A stretch of DNA of 64,000 nucleotides, from positions 1,136,480-1,200,479 of the forward strand of contig JAWNZC010000346.1 of NCBI GenBank assembly GCA_035771165.1, written 5' to 3'. Position numbers and translations under genes: made by a program. The notes beneath the pieces were generated by a model that searched no databases, was not told where the DNA came from, and saw only the letters and a program-made list of their open reading frames with translations. Each line of letters begins with the position of its first letter. The stretch's first letter is position 1. Source of the stretch: Paragorgia papillata (Eukaryota > Cnidaria > Anthozoa > Scleralcyonacea > Coralliidae). Positions 1 through 15,273 of the stretch are shown in pieces.

Positions 1-1285
1 GCGAGCTGCAAGCGAGCCGTACGTAGTAAATCAGATACAGATCGGCTGCGAATGCTTTATCGTACTTATCAAATGGACGCATCTAAATAGCCATGTTTTC
101 AAACTATTTTTCAAGTTGGAGTGATTTGAGGAAAAAGTTTATCTAAATCAGGATGAATGTGTATGTGATTTACAGATATTGATTAAATATTCATTTCTTT
201 TGAATTTTCTTCATGCATTTTTTATGAATTTGATAAATATACATATACAGCAACTCACTGTCCTATTAAAAAAGACTCAAGATACTGCCGTAGTTCTCTA
301 TATGGTTATCTCAAACTCATTAATAATTAATGAGGAAAACACAAAGGAAATCAGTACCATGTCTGTGGTTGGATATCGGAGGAAGAAATTACATAAATTA
401 AGCAAACTTTTACCACGATCTTCTCTTAAAATACTGATTTGTTTGAGATGCTATATCAAACACTCGGAGGAGTGTTTCATCAGGATATCCAAACACCTCG
501 AAGTTTGTTCAAAAACGTCTCGGTGTTTGGATATCCTGATGAAACACTCCTCCTCGTGTATGATATATTTCGTAAAATAACATTTAAAAATAATGAATGG
601 CCAAACACTCGTTGGTTTTTTGTGAAAAGAATATTACTTCCAGGTCGCATATTACGTAGCTTGAGAAAACAGCCGCCTCTTCTCGCTCGCATACATGTAC
701 GTATTACGCGACAAAACAAGCGCTAAAAACATCCAACACATTAAAGATTTTACTCAATGCATTTTCTCAACTACCCGTAAGCCGCGTACGGTATTTTGAC
801 TTAACTATCTAGTTGATAAAACAAAGAATTATGCAATTTAGAGTAGCTATTAGCTAACCAAGACGAAATAAAAAGCTAAAATTGATAATATCGTACACGA
901 ACTAAAGTCTAAATTTAGTCGTTCAATTGCTCTAAAATCACTTTAAATGTAGTTTCTCAACTATTCATGGTATTTCTACTCAATTACCTGGATAATAGTT
1001 CTATAGTCAAGTGATTTGAGTAACCAAGATGAAATCTTTCTGTGAAGTTCGAATATTTTGACAACCAGCAAAAATTGAATTTGAGAAACTATACTGCGTT
1101 TTGAGCGCTTTTCTCGAAATGTTAATATTCGCAACATAGAGAAAATTTTCCCTCTAAAGTAATTACTAGGTTACAACGCCAAGATGAAAGTTAAAAAGTA
1201 CAAGAAATATTACAAAAGATAACACACAAAGCAACATAAGACACAAAACAACGACTCAGTGTCTTCGTTCAATACAATTTCTAAC
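1..1285. other. CLEC16A intron or downstream stretch, no exon recognised
   Basis: AT-rich DNA to the left of the last CLEC16A exon seen. The only clear structure is a fold-back repeat at about 453-566. Short open frames near 179-726 run through that fold-back and look non-coding. Later CLEC16A exons are expected beyond the left edge. Confidence 0.5.
453..566. repeat. Short fold-back repeat
   Basis: Two arms of about 45 bases, both carrying the core GGATATCC(A/T)AAACACC or its complement, flank a spacer of about 20 bases. The form is that of a small MITE or palindrome. It carries no gene. Confidence 0.7.
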
Positions 1286-8027
<6,742 letters not shown>

Positions 8028-8379
8028 GGCGTAACGTAGAGGTAGTTGGTAGCAGTGTTTGCTTGTTAAACAGCCGTAGTCCTTTCTTGTTTCTTTCTGT
8101 ATTACGTATTTAAAACTCTACTGAACGAATAAGGACAGGGAGCCATTTTGGATTGCGAAAACTTTAACTCTCGTCACCAGGCCGCCAACCAAACGTCGTT
8201 GATGCGCGGCAAAAACAGACCGGAAAAATTGAATGCTAACAGCTCGTGTCCGAGACCGATAGTCAACGGCAATAAATAAATTCCCTAAAATTCAATTCAA
8301 TCCAATCATATTGGTGCGAAAAATTACGAGTACCGCTGTACCGGGAATAAATATTTCGCTTAATCTTTAAAACTTAATT

Positions 8380-8859
8380 TAAAGTGTTTATGAAACGAAA
8401 ATTAAGTTTGTCTTATTTGAAAGTACTTTTGAAATGACAAAGTAACATCTTTTGCTGTTTTTCGTTTCCTTGCTTCGTTTACGAGATATTTCAGTTTGTT
8501 TTATATGTGAAACTAACCAGTGACATCACAACGTGCATAATGACTTACTGGGAAAGGTTATATATCTTTGCTATTACTAAACGGAATCAGTTGAAAATGT
8601 ATATTTCTGTTGTTGTAAGGGAAAAACGCACACATAATTGCTTTGAAGTGATTCCGTTTGATAACAGAAAAGATATATAACCTTTCCCAGTAAGTCATTA
8701 TGCACCTTGTGATGTCACTGGTTAGTTTCACATATAAAACAAACTGAAATATCTCATAAACGAAGCAAGGAAACGAAAAACAGCAAAAGATGTTACTTTG
8801 TCATTTCAAAAGTACTTTCAAATAAGACAAACTTAATTTTCGTTTCATAAACACTTTAA
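8380..8859. repeat. AAAGTG fold-back MITE, nearly complete hairpin
   Basis: Arms of more than 200 bases pair with each other, beginning AAAGTGTTTATGAAACG and ending in its complement, separated by a short centre. Diverged relatives are at 40443-41045, about 56235-56635 and about 62562-62850. It lies upstream of the CLEC16A start codon and left of the Polinton. Confidence 0.85.
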
Positions 8860-8972
8860 CCCTGTTCTAGATTATTTTTGTGACCATCTAGTGGTGGTGG
8901 AGATAATAGTGGTAGTGGTGGTGGTAGTGGACTACACACGTAAAAACGCGCGAGCTATTCCATGCCTGCAAG

Positions 8973-8978
8973 CACGTC
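8973..8978. other. Left target-site duplication CACGTC
   Basis: Six bases, CACGTC, immediately outside the left terminal repeat. The identical six bases follow the right terminal repeat. A 6-bp duplication is the known signature of Polinton/Maverick integration. Confidence 0.95.
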
Positions 8979-9172
8979 AGTAGTGTCAGAAAGCCGATCC
9001 TGGCTACAAAACCAAAACCATTTTAAAATTTGTTTGCAACCCCCTCCCCTGGAATTTTGTTTGACGACCCTGGCTACAAAAACGTTTGCGACCCCCTCCT
9101 GGAATTTTTTAAAGATGGCTGCCAAATTTTTTGACTTCCGGTCCTGGGACATTTTTGGGATTGGGGTTGCCA
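8979..9172 (+). repeat. Left terminal inverted repeat of the Polinton
   Basis: 194 bases pairing with 29268-29461, with one mismatch seen (GGGAC here, GAGAC in the inverted right copy). The repeat itself contains two copies of a CCTGGCTACAAAA...ACCCCCTCC...GGAATTTT block and one AAGATGGCTGCC motif. Confidence 0.96.
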
Positions 9173-9255
9173 AATTTTTTCCAAGATGGCCGCTAAAATT
9201 TTTGGGACTTTGGGTTTTGGGGTTTGGGTTTTTTTTTAAAGATGGTTGCCAAAAT
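9112..9255 (+). repeat. Subterminal AAGATGGC-type repeats
   Basis: Three spaced copies of AAGATGG(C/T)(T/C)GC, each followed by AAAATTTTT-like sequence, at about 9112, 9184 and 9239. The first lies inside the terminal repeat, so it is present at both ends of the element. The core resembles the YY1-type sequence AAGATGGCGGC. Any regulatory role is inference. Confidence 0.5.
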
Positions 9256-9272
9256 TTTTAAAACCAAAATAA

Positions 9273-9473
9273 ATGAATAACAAACGGAGTAACTTATGTC
9301 CAGACAGAGAAGAATGTATGTGGGTGGGTTTTACAAAATATCCAGGTAAACCACCAAATATTATATATTTTAACAAAAGTACACACCCAAAAACAGTTTG
9401 CAACTATATCCACCCAGGCGAAACAAAAGTCCAAATGTTAGTTAGAACAGGAGTATATGACACAGTTTTTTGA
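9273..9473 (+). CDS. Small Polinton protein, 66 aa, unknown
   Basis: First open frame inside the left end. It is a short protein with two cysteines near the N-terminus (CPDREEC), a third later, and a mixed polar sequence. I do not recognise the family. The start is supported by the AAAATAAATG context shared with the capsid, ATPase and integrase genes. It could be a real structural-class gene or a chance frame; the start context tips towards real. Confidence 0.5.
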   Translation: MNNKRSNLCPDREECMWVGFTKYPGKPPNIIYFNKSTHPKTVCNYIHPGETKVQMLVRTGVYDTVF

Positions 9474-9514
9474 AATTGAACTTTTTTTTTTGGTAAAAAA
9501 TTAAAAGAACAAGA

Positions 9515-9934
9515 ATGAACCCAAACTCAGAAAACGCAATCAGAAATTTTGAAGAAACAAAATACCAACTTGGACTCCTATTAAAAGATCCCTCCAAACT
9601 GCAAGAACTGGTAAACAAAATAATAAACAAAATGACATTTGAACTTTGTGGTCCACTACGAAGGGTGCGAGAAATGCTGGATGAACTACCAGTCATTTTA
9701 AACATGATCAAAACAGCAAAAATGTTTAAAAAAGATTTTAGTCAAATGTTGTTCGAAGCGGAATCCAGGGTTGTTGGACTTCGCACAATTGCTGAATTCA
9801 TCATAGTTGGAGGGGATGCATGGATTGCCAAATCAATCAAAGACAAAAAAGAAGAAGACAAAAAAGAAGAAAATAACCTATTAAAGAAAACCAACAAGAA
9901 AACATTCCACAACAAAAACTTGTGGAAATACTGA
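9515..9934 (+). CDS. Helical Polinton protein, 139 aa, unknown
   Basis: Predicted by eye as mostly alpha-helical: a central hydrophobic stretch (FIIVGGDAWIA, about residues 91-101) and a very Lys/Glu-rich C-terminus. No family recognised. The start context is AAAAGAACAAGAATG, closer to the polymerase-type start than to the capsid type. A hairpin at 9970-9990 follows it. It may be a nucleic-acid-associated or scaffolding protein, but nothing in the sequence proves that. Confidence 0.65.
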   Translation: MNPNSENAIRNFEETKYQLGLLLKDPSKLQELVNKIINKMTFELCGPLRRVREMLDELPVILNMIKTAKMFKKDFSQMLFEAESRVVGLRTIAEFIIVGGDAWIAKSIKDKKEEDKKEENNLLKKTNKKTFHNKNLWKY

Positions 9935-9969
9935 GACACATCTCCCATAACCAAAAAAAATTTAAAATC

Positions 9970-9990
9970 TTTAACAAAAAAAATGTTAAA
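9970..9990 (+). terminator. Hairpin after the 139-aa gene
   Basis: Arms TTTAACA and TGTTAAA around an A-rich loop, followed by a T-rich run. It is one of a set of hairpins placed after genes of this element. Confidence 0.45.
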
Positions 9991-10053
9991 AATTTTTCAA
10001 ACATAAAAATTTGAATTGTTATATTTTTTTTTAAAAAAAGGAATAAATAAAAA

Positions 10054-10320
10054 ATGGTTAAAAAATCAAAATTGGGAACCAGAGCTATCCAACACAGTGC
10101 TGGAGATCGTCTTCATTTGTGTAGAAGGGGTGGGTGCAAGTTTGAAACAAATTCAAAAACAGCATTGAGGTTGCATTTAAAGGTTGTTCATGGAAAAAAC
10201 GAAACAATAAAAAATATGACCCAAAAGTGTGCAACATGTTTTAAAACATTTGACACCGAAAGAGAAGTACAAAACCATAACAAAAGTCATACAAAACGAT
10301 TAAATATTAATAGATGCTAA
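10054..10320 (+). CDS. Two-finger C2H2 zinc-finger protein
   Basis: An 88-residue basic protein with two C2H2 fingers: C-x4-C-x12-H-x4-H at about residues 23-45 (CRRGGC ... HLKVVH) and C-x2-C-x12-H-x3-H at about residues 62-80 (CATC ... HNKSH). Both ligand sets are complete. C2H2 fingers of this type usually bind DNA, so a role as element-encoded regulator is a fair inference. The start is in a GGAATAAATAAAAAATG context. A perfect palindrome followed by T residues lies just downstream. Confidence 0.8.
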   Translation: MVKKSKLGTRAIQHSAGDRLHLCRRGGCKFETNSKTALRLHLKVVHGKNETIKNMTQKCATCFKTFDTEREVQNHNKSHTKRLNINRC

Positions 10321-10333
10321 AATTTTTTGAAAC

Positions 10334-10355
10334 TTATAACAAAATTTTGTTATAA
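10334..10355 (+). terminator. Perfect 22-bp palindrome after the zinc-finger gene
   Basis: TTATAACAAAA pairs perfectly with TTTTGTTATAA and is followed by T5. It sits between the zinc-finger stop codon and the next start. The placement fits an mRNA 3'-end signal of the hairpin kind described for giant viruses; function is inferred. Confidence 0.55.
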
Positions 10356-10373
10356 TTTTTCCTAAAATAAATA

Positions 10374-11204
10374 ATGAGTTATTACTATGGTTATGGAAGA
10401 CCGAGACGATCATTGGAAGAAGGTTTCGATTATGGAAAGAAAATTAAAGAAATTGAAAAAAAATTAAAAAATCTTTCCCTGCATGAAGAAAATTACAAAA
10501 CTGTTTTCGATCTCAACATAACAAAAGCCACCAAAACATTTGAAACATATGGTGGAGAGAGAAGAATAACACAGGCACGACAAGGAAATTCTGTTTTATG
10601 GCAGGATGACAAAACAAAGGCTCCAACATTTGGTTCGGATGCTGTTGGACCAGGTATAGATTACATCGAAAACAAGGGTGGCAATTATATGTGTTTCTGT
10701 AACACCGAAATGCAGTTTAATGATGTCTCTGTTTTTGTTGTCTGTACTGTGGTTGACACATCTGTTGCTTTGAGTGGTTCTTGGTGTTATCTTATTGGAA
10801 ATGATAATGGTAATTATGACAAATTTTTAAGTTTCAAATCATACTCTTACTCCAAACTAATTATTGGTGGCATAAGAGAAAGTCATAAAAAAGAAATAGA
10901 CATTAACGTTGGGCACAGCATTCTTAGTAAACACATAGTTTCTTGTCATTGGTTGGGAACAGGAGGTGCCATATTTTTAAATGGTACTTTTTGTCGAGGA
11001 TCAAATTTTAAATCGGATCTTGCGGATATTGGTAGTCCATTTGGTTCTGTATTTGTAAATAAAAGATTGGGCTCAACACCAACCACAAATGAAGAACTTA
11101 AAGGAAAAATTTATGGAATTAAAATTGTCCATGGACCATTATTGACAAAAGAGATTGTAAAAATTAACAAGGATATGATGAAAGAATATGGAAACTTCAT
11201 TTGA
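10374..11204 (+). CDS. Lectin-like virion fibre candidate, 276 aa
   Basis: The N-terminus MSYYYGYGRP is almost the same as that of the neighbouring collagen-like protein. A coiled-coil stretch follows at about residues 20-45. The remainder looks beta-rich and ends with GKIYGIKIVHGPLLTKEIVK, typical of the last strands of LamG/concanavalin A-like domains. The family call is by pattern only. Inference: a capsid-anchored, carbohydrate-binding fibre or spike. The start context is ATAAATAATG, as for the collagen gene. An alternative is a non-lectin jelly-roll. Confidence 0.65.
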   Translation: MSYYYGYGRPRRSLEEGFDYGKKIKEIEKKLKNLSLHEENYKTVFDLNITKATKTFETYGGERRITQARQGNSVLWQDDKTKAPTFGSDAVGPGIDYIENKGGNYMCFCNTEMQFNDVSVFVVCTVVDTSVALSGSWCYLIGNDNGNYDKFLSFKSYSYSKLIIGGIRESHKKEIDINVGHSILSKHIVSCHWLGTGGAIFLNGTFCRGSNFKSDLADIGSPFGSVFVNKRLGSTPTTNEELKGKIYGIKIVHGPLLTKEIVKINKDMMKEYGNFI

Positions 11205-11231
11205 AAAAACTTTTTAAAACATAAATAAATA

Positions 11232-12866
11232 ATGAGTTATTACTATGGTTATGATGACCCAGATTATTCTTATGGAGGTGGTGGTGCTGACGGAGAACCA
11301 GGACCACAAGGAGATACAGGTGTTAAAGGTGATAAGGGGGACAAAGGTTTGACTGGAGCCACTGGTTCCACAGGACCAAAGGGATTAAAAGGTGACCAAG
11401 GTTTGACTGGATCCACAGGACCAACAGGAACAACTGGTGCAACAGGACCAAAAGGAGACACTGGTAACACTGGTTCAAAAGGTGACAAAGGTGACGAAGG
11501 TTTGGAAGGTCAAAGAGGTTTGACAGGTGACAAAGGCTCCACTGGTGACAGAGGTGCAATAGGACCAACAGGTCCAACAGGAACAGCTGCACAAAAAGGA
11601 GATCCAGGACCAAAAGGAGACAAGGGAGACAAGGGATCAACTGGTGCAAGGGGTCCCAGAGGTTTGACAGGTATGGCTGGTGTTGATGCCCATAAAGTAG
11701 GACCAACAGGTGCCAAAGGAGATGTTGGTAACACTGGACCAAAAGGAGACAAAGGCGATCGAGGTTTGCAAGGAACCAAAGGAGACAAAGGTGATACTGG
11801 TATTAGAGGACCACAAGGAAACAAAGGCGACAGAGGTACTTTTGGAACAGCAGGTGCAACAGGACCACAAGGCCAAAAAGGAGACAAAGGTGACCATGGA
11901 ACAACTGGTGCAACAGGATCAAAGGGAGACAAAGGAGACAAGGGAGACAAAGGAATGGCAGGATCAACTGCACAAAAAGGGGATAAAGGAGATCCTGGTG
12001 ACGATGGTGCGAAAGGGAACAAGGGCAACACAGGGGCAACAGGACCCCAAGGCCCACAGGGTGCCCAAGGCCCACAAGGAAGCCAAGGATCAACAGGATC
12101 AAAAGGTTCAACTGGATCAACAGGCTCCCAAGGACCAAAGGGGCCACAAGGAACAAAAGGGGATAAGGGAGACAAGGGAGACAAGGGTGACGAAGGTTTA
12201 GAAGGTCAAAGAGGATTAACAGGTGATAAGGGTAACATGGGTGACAGAGGTGGTATTGGACCACAAGGAGTTAAAGGTGACAAGGGAGATCAAGGTCTTC
12301 AAGGACTTCCAGGTGGTAAAGGATCAACTGGTTTAAGAGGATTGAGAGGTTTAAGAGGTGTTACAGGAGTTACAGGACCTGCTGGAACTTTTAGTTCCTT
12401 AATAAAATATAAAAAAGATAGTGGAAAAACAAACCATAAGGGAGGAGCATGGGATAACACAAATAACATTAGCACCCTACTTTCATTTACAGCAACCCAT
12501 GATACAGGGAAATATTTAGTCTCATATTGGTTTACACTACAACCTGATGGTCTCAAAATTGACCAACAATCTAAGCAAACTGGTTGGTATGCTTCTTCAT
12601 ACAGAGCATATTTTGATCTAAAAACAAACCTCTATCATGGAAGTGTTACAAACAGATCAAATAAACTTTCAGGTTTGGAAACCATAACAATGGGAAAAAC
12701 ATACAATGAAAGGGACCCTCACCATATTTTTTGTCAAGGGATTGCCACTATTAAAAAAGGGACCCAAATGACTTTGCACTCATATTCTGGTTCTGTTGGT
12801 GATGACTATACCTTCCTGTTTTTCAATGTTTGGGATGTTGAAATCAACCTTCTTAAACTGGGTTAA
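11232..12866 (+). CDS. Collagen-like fibre protein with globular C-terminal head, 544 aa
   Basis: Residues 1-18 repeat the MSYYYGY anchor of the preceding gene. From about residue 19 to 385 there are Gly-X-Y triplets, rich in GDKGDKG, GPTGPTG and GPQGPQG, with a few interruptions (near GTAAQKG and GVDAHKVG). The last 155 or so residues are non-collagenous, aromatic and beta-rich, resembling in size and position the trimeric C1q/TNF-like heads that cap short collagens; the fold is inferred. The shared anchor and adjacency suggest both proteins attach at the same capsid site. The start context is ATAAATAATG. Bacterial, giant-virus and animal collagens are all possible sources. Confidence 0.88.
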   Translation: MSYYYGYDDPDYSYGGGGADGEPGPQGDTGVKGDKGDKGLTGATGSTGPKGLKGDQGLTGSTGPTGTTGATGPKGDTGNTGSKGDKGDEGLEGQRGLTGDKGSTGDRGAIGPTGPTGTAAQKGDPGPKGDKGDKGSTGARGPRGLTGMAGVDAHKVGPTGAKGDVGNTGPKGDKGDRGLQGTKGDKGDTGIRGPQGNKGDRGTFGTAGATGPQGQKGDKGDHGTTGATGSKGDKGDKGDKGMAGSTAQKGDKGDPGDDGAKGNKGNTGATGPQGPQGAQGPQGSQGSTGSKGSTGSTGSQGPKGPQGTKGDKGDKGDKGDEGLEGQRGLTGDKGNMGDRGGIGPQGVKGDKGDQGLQGLPGGKGSTGLRGLRGLRGVTGVTGPAGTFSSLIKYKKDSGKTNHKGGAWDNTNNISTLLSFTATHDTGKYLVSYWFTLQPDGLKIDQQSKQTGWYASSYRAYFDLKTNLYHGSVTNRSNKLSGLETITMGKTYNERDPHHIFCQGIATIKKGTQMTLHSYSGSVGDDYTFLFFNVWDVEINLLKLG

Positions 12867-12924
12867 AAGAGAATGAAAAAAGGAAAAGGCAAACAGTAAC
12901 TTTAAAAAAATATTTAAGAGTTGT

Positions 12925-13345
12925 TTGAACTAACTCAACAACTAGCTTTTAAACAAATTTCAACTAGCTTTTAAACAAAATATAACTAGCTTAACAACTA
13001 GCTGTTAAACAAAATATAACTAGCTTAACAACTAGCTGTTAAACAAAATATAACAAAATATAACTAGCTTAACAACTAGCTGTTAAACAAAATATAACTA
13101 GCTTAACAACTAGCTGTTAAACAAAATATAACTAGCTTAACAACTAGCTGTTAAACAAAATATAACTAGCTTAACAACTAGCTGTTAAACAAAATATAAC
13201 TAGCTGTTAAACAAAATATAACTAGCTGTTAAACAAAATATAACTAGCTTTTAAACAAAATATAACTAGCTTAACAACTAGCTGTTAAACAAAATATAAC
13301 AAAATATAACTAGCTTAACAACTAGCTGTTAAACAAAATATAACA
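12925..13345 (+). repeat. Array of near-palindromic CTAGCT units
   Basis: About ten units built from TTAACAACTAGCTGTTAA, a near-palindrome with two mismatches, joined by ACAAAATATAACTAGC spacers. Unit lengths vary around 16-45 bases. No open frame. It separates the fibre genes from the next gene. It could be a protein-binding array, an mRNA 3'-end region or neutral expansion. Confidence 0.9.
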
Positions 13346-13354
13346 AATTAATAA

Positions 13355-13711
13355 ATGGAACAAGAACAAAAACCAGAACCAAAACAAAAACAGGAGCAAA
13401 CCATTACAAAAACTCCTCCACCTATCCATATCAAAAATCCAAAAAGGGTCGCACAAGGGAAAAAACTTGCTGCCATAAGTAAGGAGGCAAAACTAAGAAA
13501 AAAAGCCAGGATGGAAAAGGAGATAGAGGAAGAACCAAAAGAAGAAAATGGTGTAAGCATTTCAACATCTTGTGCAATAATTGGAGCAGTGGCAGCCTTG
13601 GTTACCACTTACATTACTTACTCCAAATGGAAAAAAAAGCCAGAAGAAAGTAAAGACAAACCCCAAAAGTCAAAAACAGTTTTCAAGGATCTTTCGAAAT
13701 ATGATCTTTAA
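13355..13711 (+). CDS. Basic single-span membrane protein, 118 aa
   Basis: The N-terminal 60 residues are highly charged and Lys/Gln/Pro-rich, with KRVAQGKKLAAISK at about 27-40. One hydrophobic segment (CAIIGAVAALVTTYITY, about 73-89) is followed by a Lys-rich tail. Small membrane proteins with this basic KLAAISK-type stretch are, as I recall, common in Polintons; the function is not known. The start is in TTAATAAATG, the structural-gene context. It may be a virion membrane or membrane-active protein. Confidence 0.7.
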   Translation: MEQEQKPEPKQKQEQTITKTPPPIHIKNPKRVAQGKKLAAISKEAKLRKKARMEKEIEEEPKEENGVSISTSCAIIGAVAALVTTYITYSKWKKKPEESKDKPQKSKTVFKDLSKYDL

Positions 13712-13720
13712 ATTTTTAAA

Positions 13721-14005
13721 ATGAAATTCTTTCCACAATTGGAAAGAAATTCAATAAACATGATTGTCAACAGTTATGCAACAGAATGTGTCTTTGGGAG
13801 TAAAAACTGGTTTAATATTGGAAAACTTATTTTTTTAATTTCAAAAGGAGGTTATGAGGGGTACAGACTTTGGTTACTGTACAGTAAATATGACCCAAAA
13901 TATGATGAAAACAAATGTTACAATATTTGGGCAGATTTTGATCTTTTGATACCAGATGATTTTGATGAATATGAAGATGAAGATGAATTTTTCAATAATT
14001 ATTAA
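13721..14005 (+). CDS. Small protein with acidic tail, 94 aa, unknown
   Basis: It starts nine bases after the preceding stop codon. The first 75 residues are hydrophobic to mixed and contain a WLLYSKYDPKYD stretch; the last 20 are almost all Asp/Glu/Tyr/Phe. No family recognised. The start context TTTTTAAAATG differs from its neighbours, so it may be translated from the preceding gene's transcript. Confidence 0.6.
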   Translation: MKFFPQLERNSINMIVNSYATECVFGSKNWFNIGKLIFLISKGGYEGYRLWLLYSKYDPKYDENKCYNIWADFDLLIPDDFDEYEDEDEFFNNY

Positions 14006-14018
14006 ATTTTTCCCTAAT

Positions 14019-14028
14019 ATAATAAATG
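14019..14028 (+). promoter_or_regulatory. ATAATAAATG start context of the capsid gene
   Basis: Representative of the structural-class start motif. The same (A/T)ATAAATG core directly overlaps the start codons at 9273, 13355, 15274, 15928, 17388, 17674, 20461 and 22852, with an ATAAATAATG variant at 10374, 11232 and 21454. It resembles the poxvirus late promoter core TAAAT(G); the parallel is inference. Confidence 0.6.
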
Positions 14029-15237
14029 AATACAGAGAGAGAAGTTGAATTAGAACCCGGTTATAACCGGTTACACCGAAGTTCAATAACTGGGGAACGA
14101 GCCCGGAATGTAATTACTTTCAACCCCAATTCTGCTAATGAGGGAGAAGTAATTTACATACACATTCCAAAACTCAAACCAGGAACAACATTGGTTCCTG
14201 ACAAGATGTTTCTCCTGTTTGACTTTAAGAACAAGAATACCAAATCTTGGTTTAATAACAATCTTGCGAAACAACTCCAAGAACGTTTGGAGGTCAGATT
14301 CGCAGGAGAGAAGGTTTACGACAACACGGGTGAGAGTCTTTTGGGGACTTACAAGGATCTTTGGATGGACAAGCATGAGAGAGCCAACATGATTGAGGAT
14401 GGCATCGCAACAGAAAACCAGCGAAAACTCATTTCAAAATCCGACGATGCCTCTTCTGACACATATGCAGCTGTATATGGAACAAAACAGAGGATCAAGT
14501 TGGATAAGATTTTGAAGGATCATGGTCTTTATGCACCCCACAGCATGGCGAATGATTTACAATATATCATCACCCTGCCAAAAGCTACCGCCATTATGAA
14601 GGCACAAAGTAGTCAATCTGTGGCTGGTTATTCTCTGGAAAATATTGAGTTGGAATATGAAACCATTACCAACTTTGCCCTGGTCCAGGAGATCGAAACC
14701 TCTTACCAAGCTGGTCGGGCTCTTTCCTTTGAACATGTAACTTTAATGAAAACCACACCATGGGCTGCCGCTTCAACATTAATTAACGAGACCATCAATC
14801 TGCCAAGAAAGAGCATGAAGGCGGTTGTAATGTTGTTTACAAAAGCAACAAGAAGTGGATCTGAAGAATTTGTGTACCCAAACATTGAAAGGGTCAAAAT
14901 TACCATTGAAGGAGTTCCAAACAGTATTTACTCCCAAGGCATTCCAAAACGGAGGTTGTTTGAAGAGGCCGAAAGACTTTTCAGACATACCAACTATCCA
15001 ACAATCCAGGCTGATGAATTTTTTACAGAAAACCAGTTTGCACTTGTTGTGGATCTTAGATCAATTAATGACAATGCTGTCTATGGAGATGGTACCAAAC
15101 TTTTAACAACACAATCTGGAATTATGTTAGAAATTAAGAAAAAAGCAACATCAACAGATCTCAGATGTCATGTTTTCATTCTCTCAGATGGTTTGTTGAA
15201 AGTCCAAGGAGGTGCGTTCCAGAGTGTCAACTACTAA
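14026..15237 (+). CDS. MCP: Major capsid protein (double jelly-roll, hexon-like)
   Basis: This 403-residue protein carries signature stretches I associate with Polinton/adintovirus hexons: LEVRFAGEKVYDNTGESLL followed by TYKDLW (about residues 88-115), with beta-rich sequence throughout. Double-jelly-roll proteins of this lineage form the icosahedral shell of adenovirus- and PRD1-like virions. It is directly followed by the packaging ATPase and the probable penton, the normal Polinton morphogenesis block. It is intact, with the start supported by ATAATAAATG. The length is within the usual range though slightly short. Confidence 0.88.
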   Translation: MNTEREVELEPGYNRLHRSSITGERARNVITFNPNSANEGEVIYIHIPKLKPGTTLVPDKMFLLFDFKNKNTKSWFNNNLAKQLQERLEVRFAGEKVYDNTGESLLGTYKDLWMDKHERANMIEDGIATENQRKLISKSDDASSDTYAAVYGTKQRIKLDKILKDHGLYAPHSMANDLQYIITLPKATAIMKAQSSQSVAGYSLENIELEYETITNFALVQEIETSYQAGRALSFEHVTLMKTTPWAAASTLINETINLPRKSMKAVVMLFTKATRSGSEEFVYPNIERVKITIEGVPNSIYSQGIPKRRLFEEAERLFRHTNYPTIQADEFFTENQFALVVDLRSINDNAVYGDGTKLLTTQSGIMLEIKKKATSTDLRCHVFILSDGLLKVQGGAFQSVNY

Positions 15238-15273
15238 AAATATTGGCAAGACTTGGTAAAAATTCTAAAATAA

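Noticed and set aside
8955..9261. Open frames across the Polinton terminal repeats
   Set aside because: They span the element boundary or lie within the inverted repeat and have no features of a protein.
11270..12264. Long minus-strand Pro/Ser/Val and Leu/Cys-rich frames
   Set aside because: Shadows of the plus-strand collagen repeat; triplet repetition keeps other frames open.
12925..13345. CRISPR array
   Set aside because: Spacers are themselves repetitive, unit lengths vary, there are no cas genes and the context is eukaryotic.
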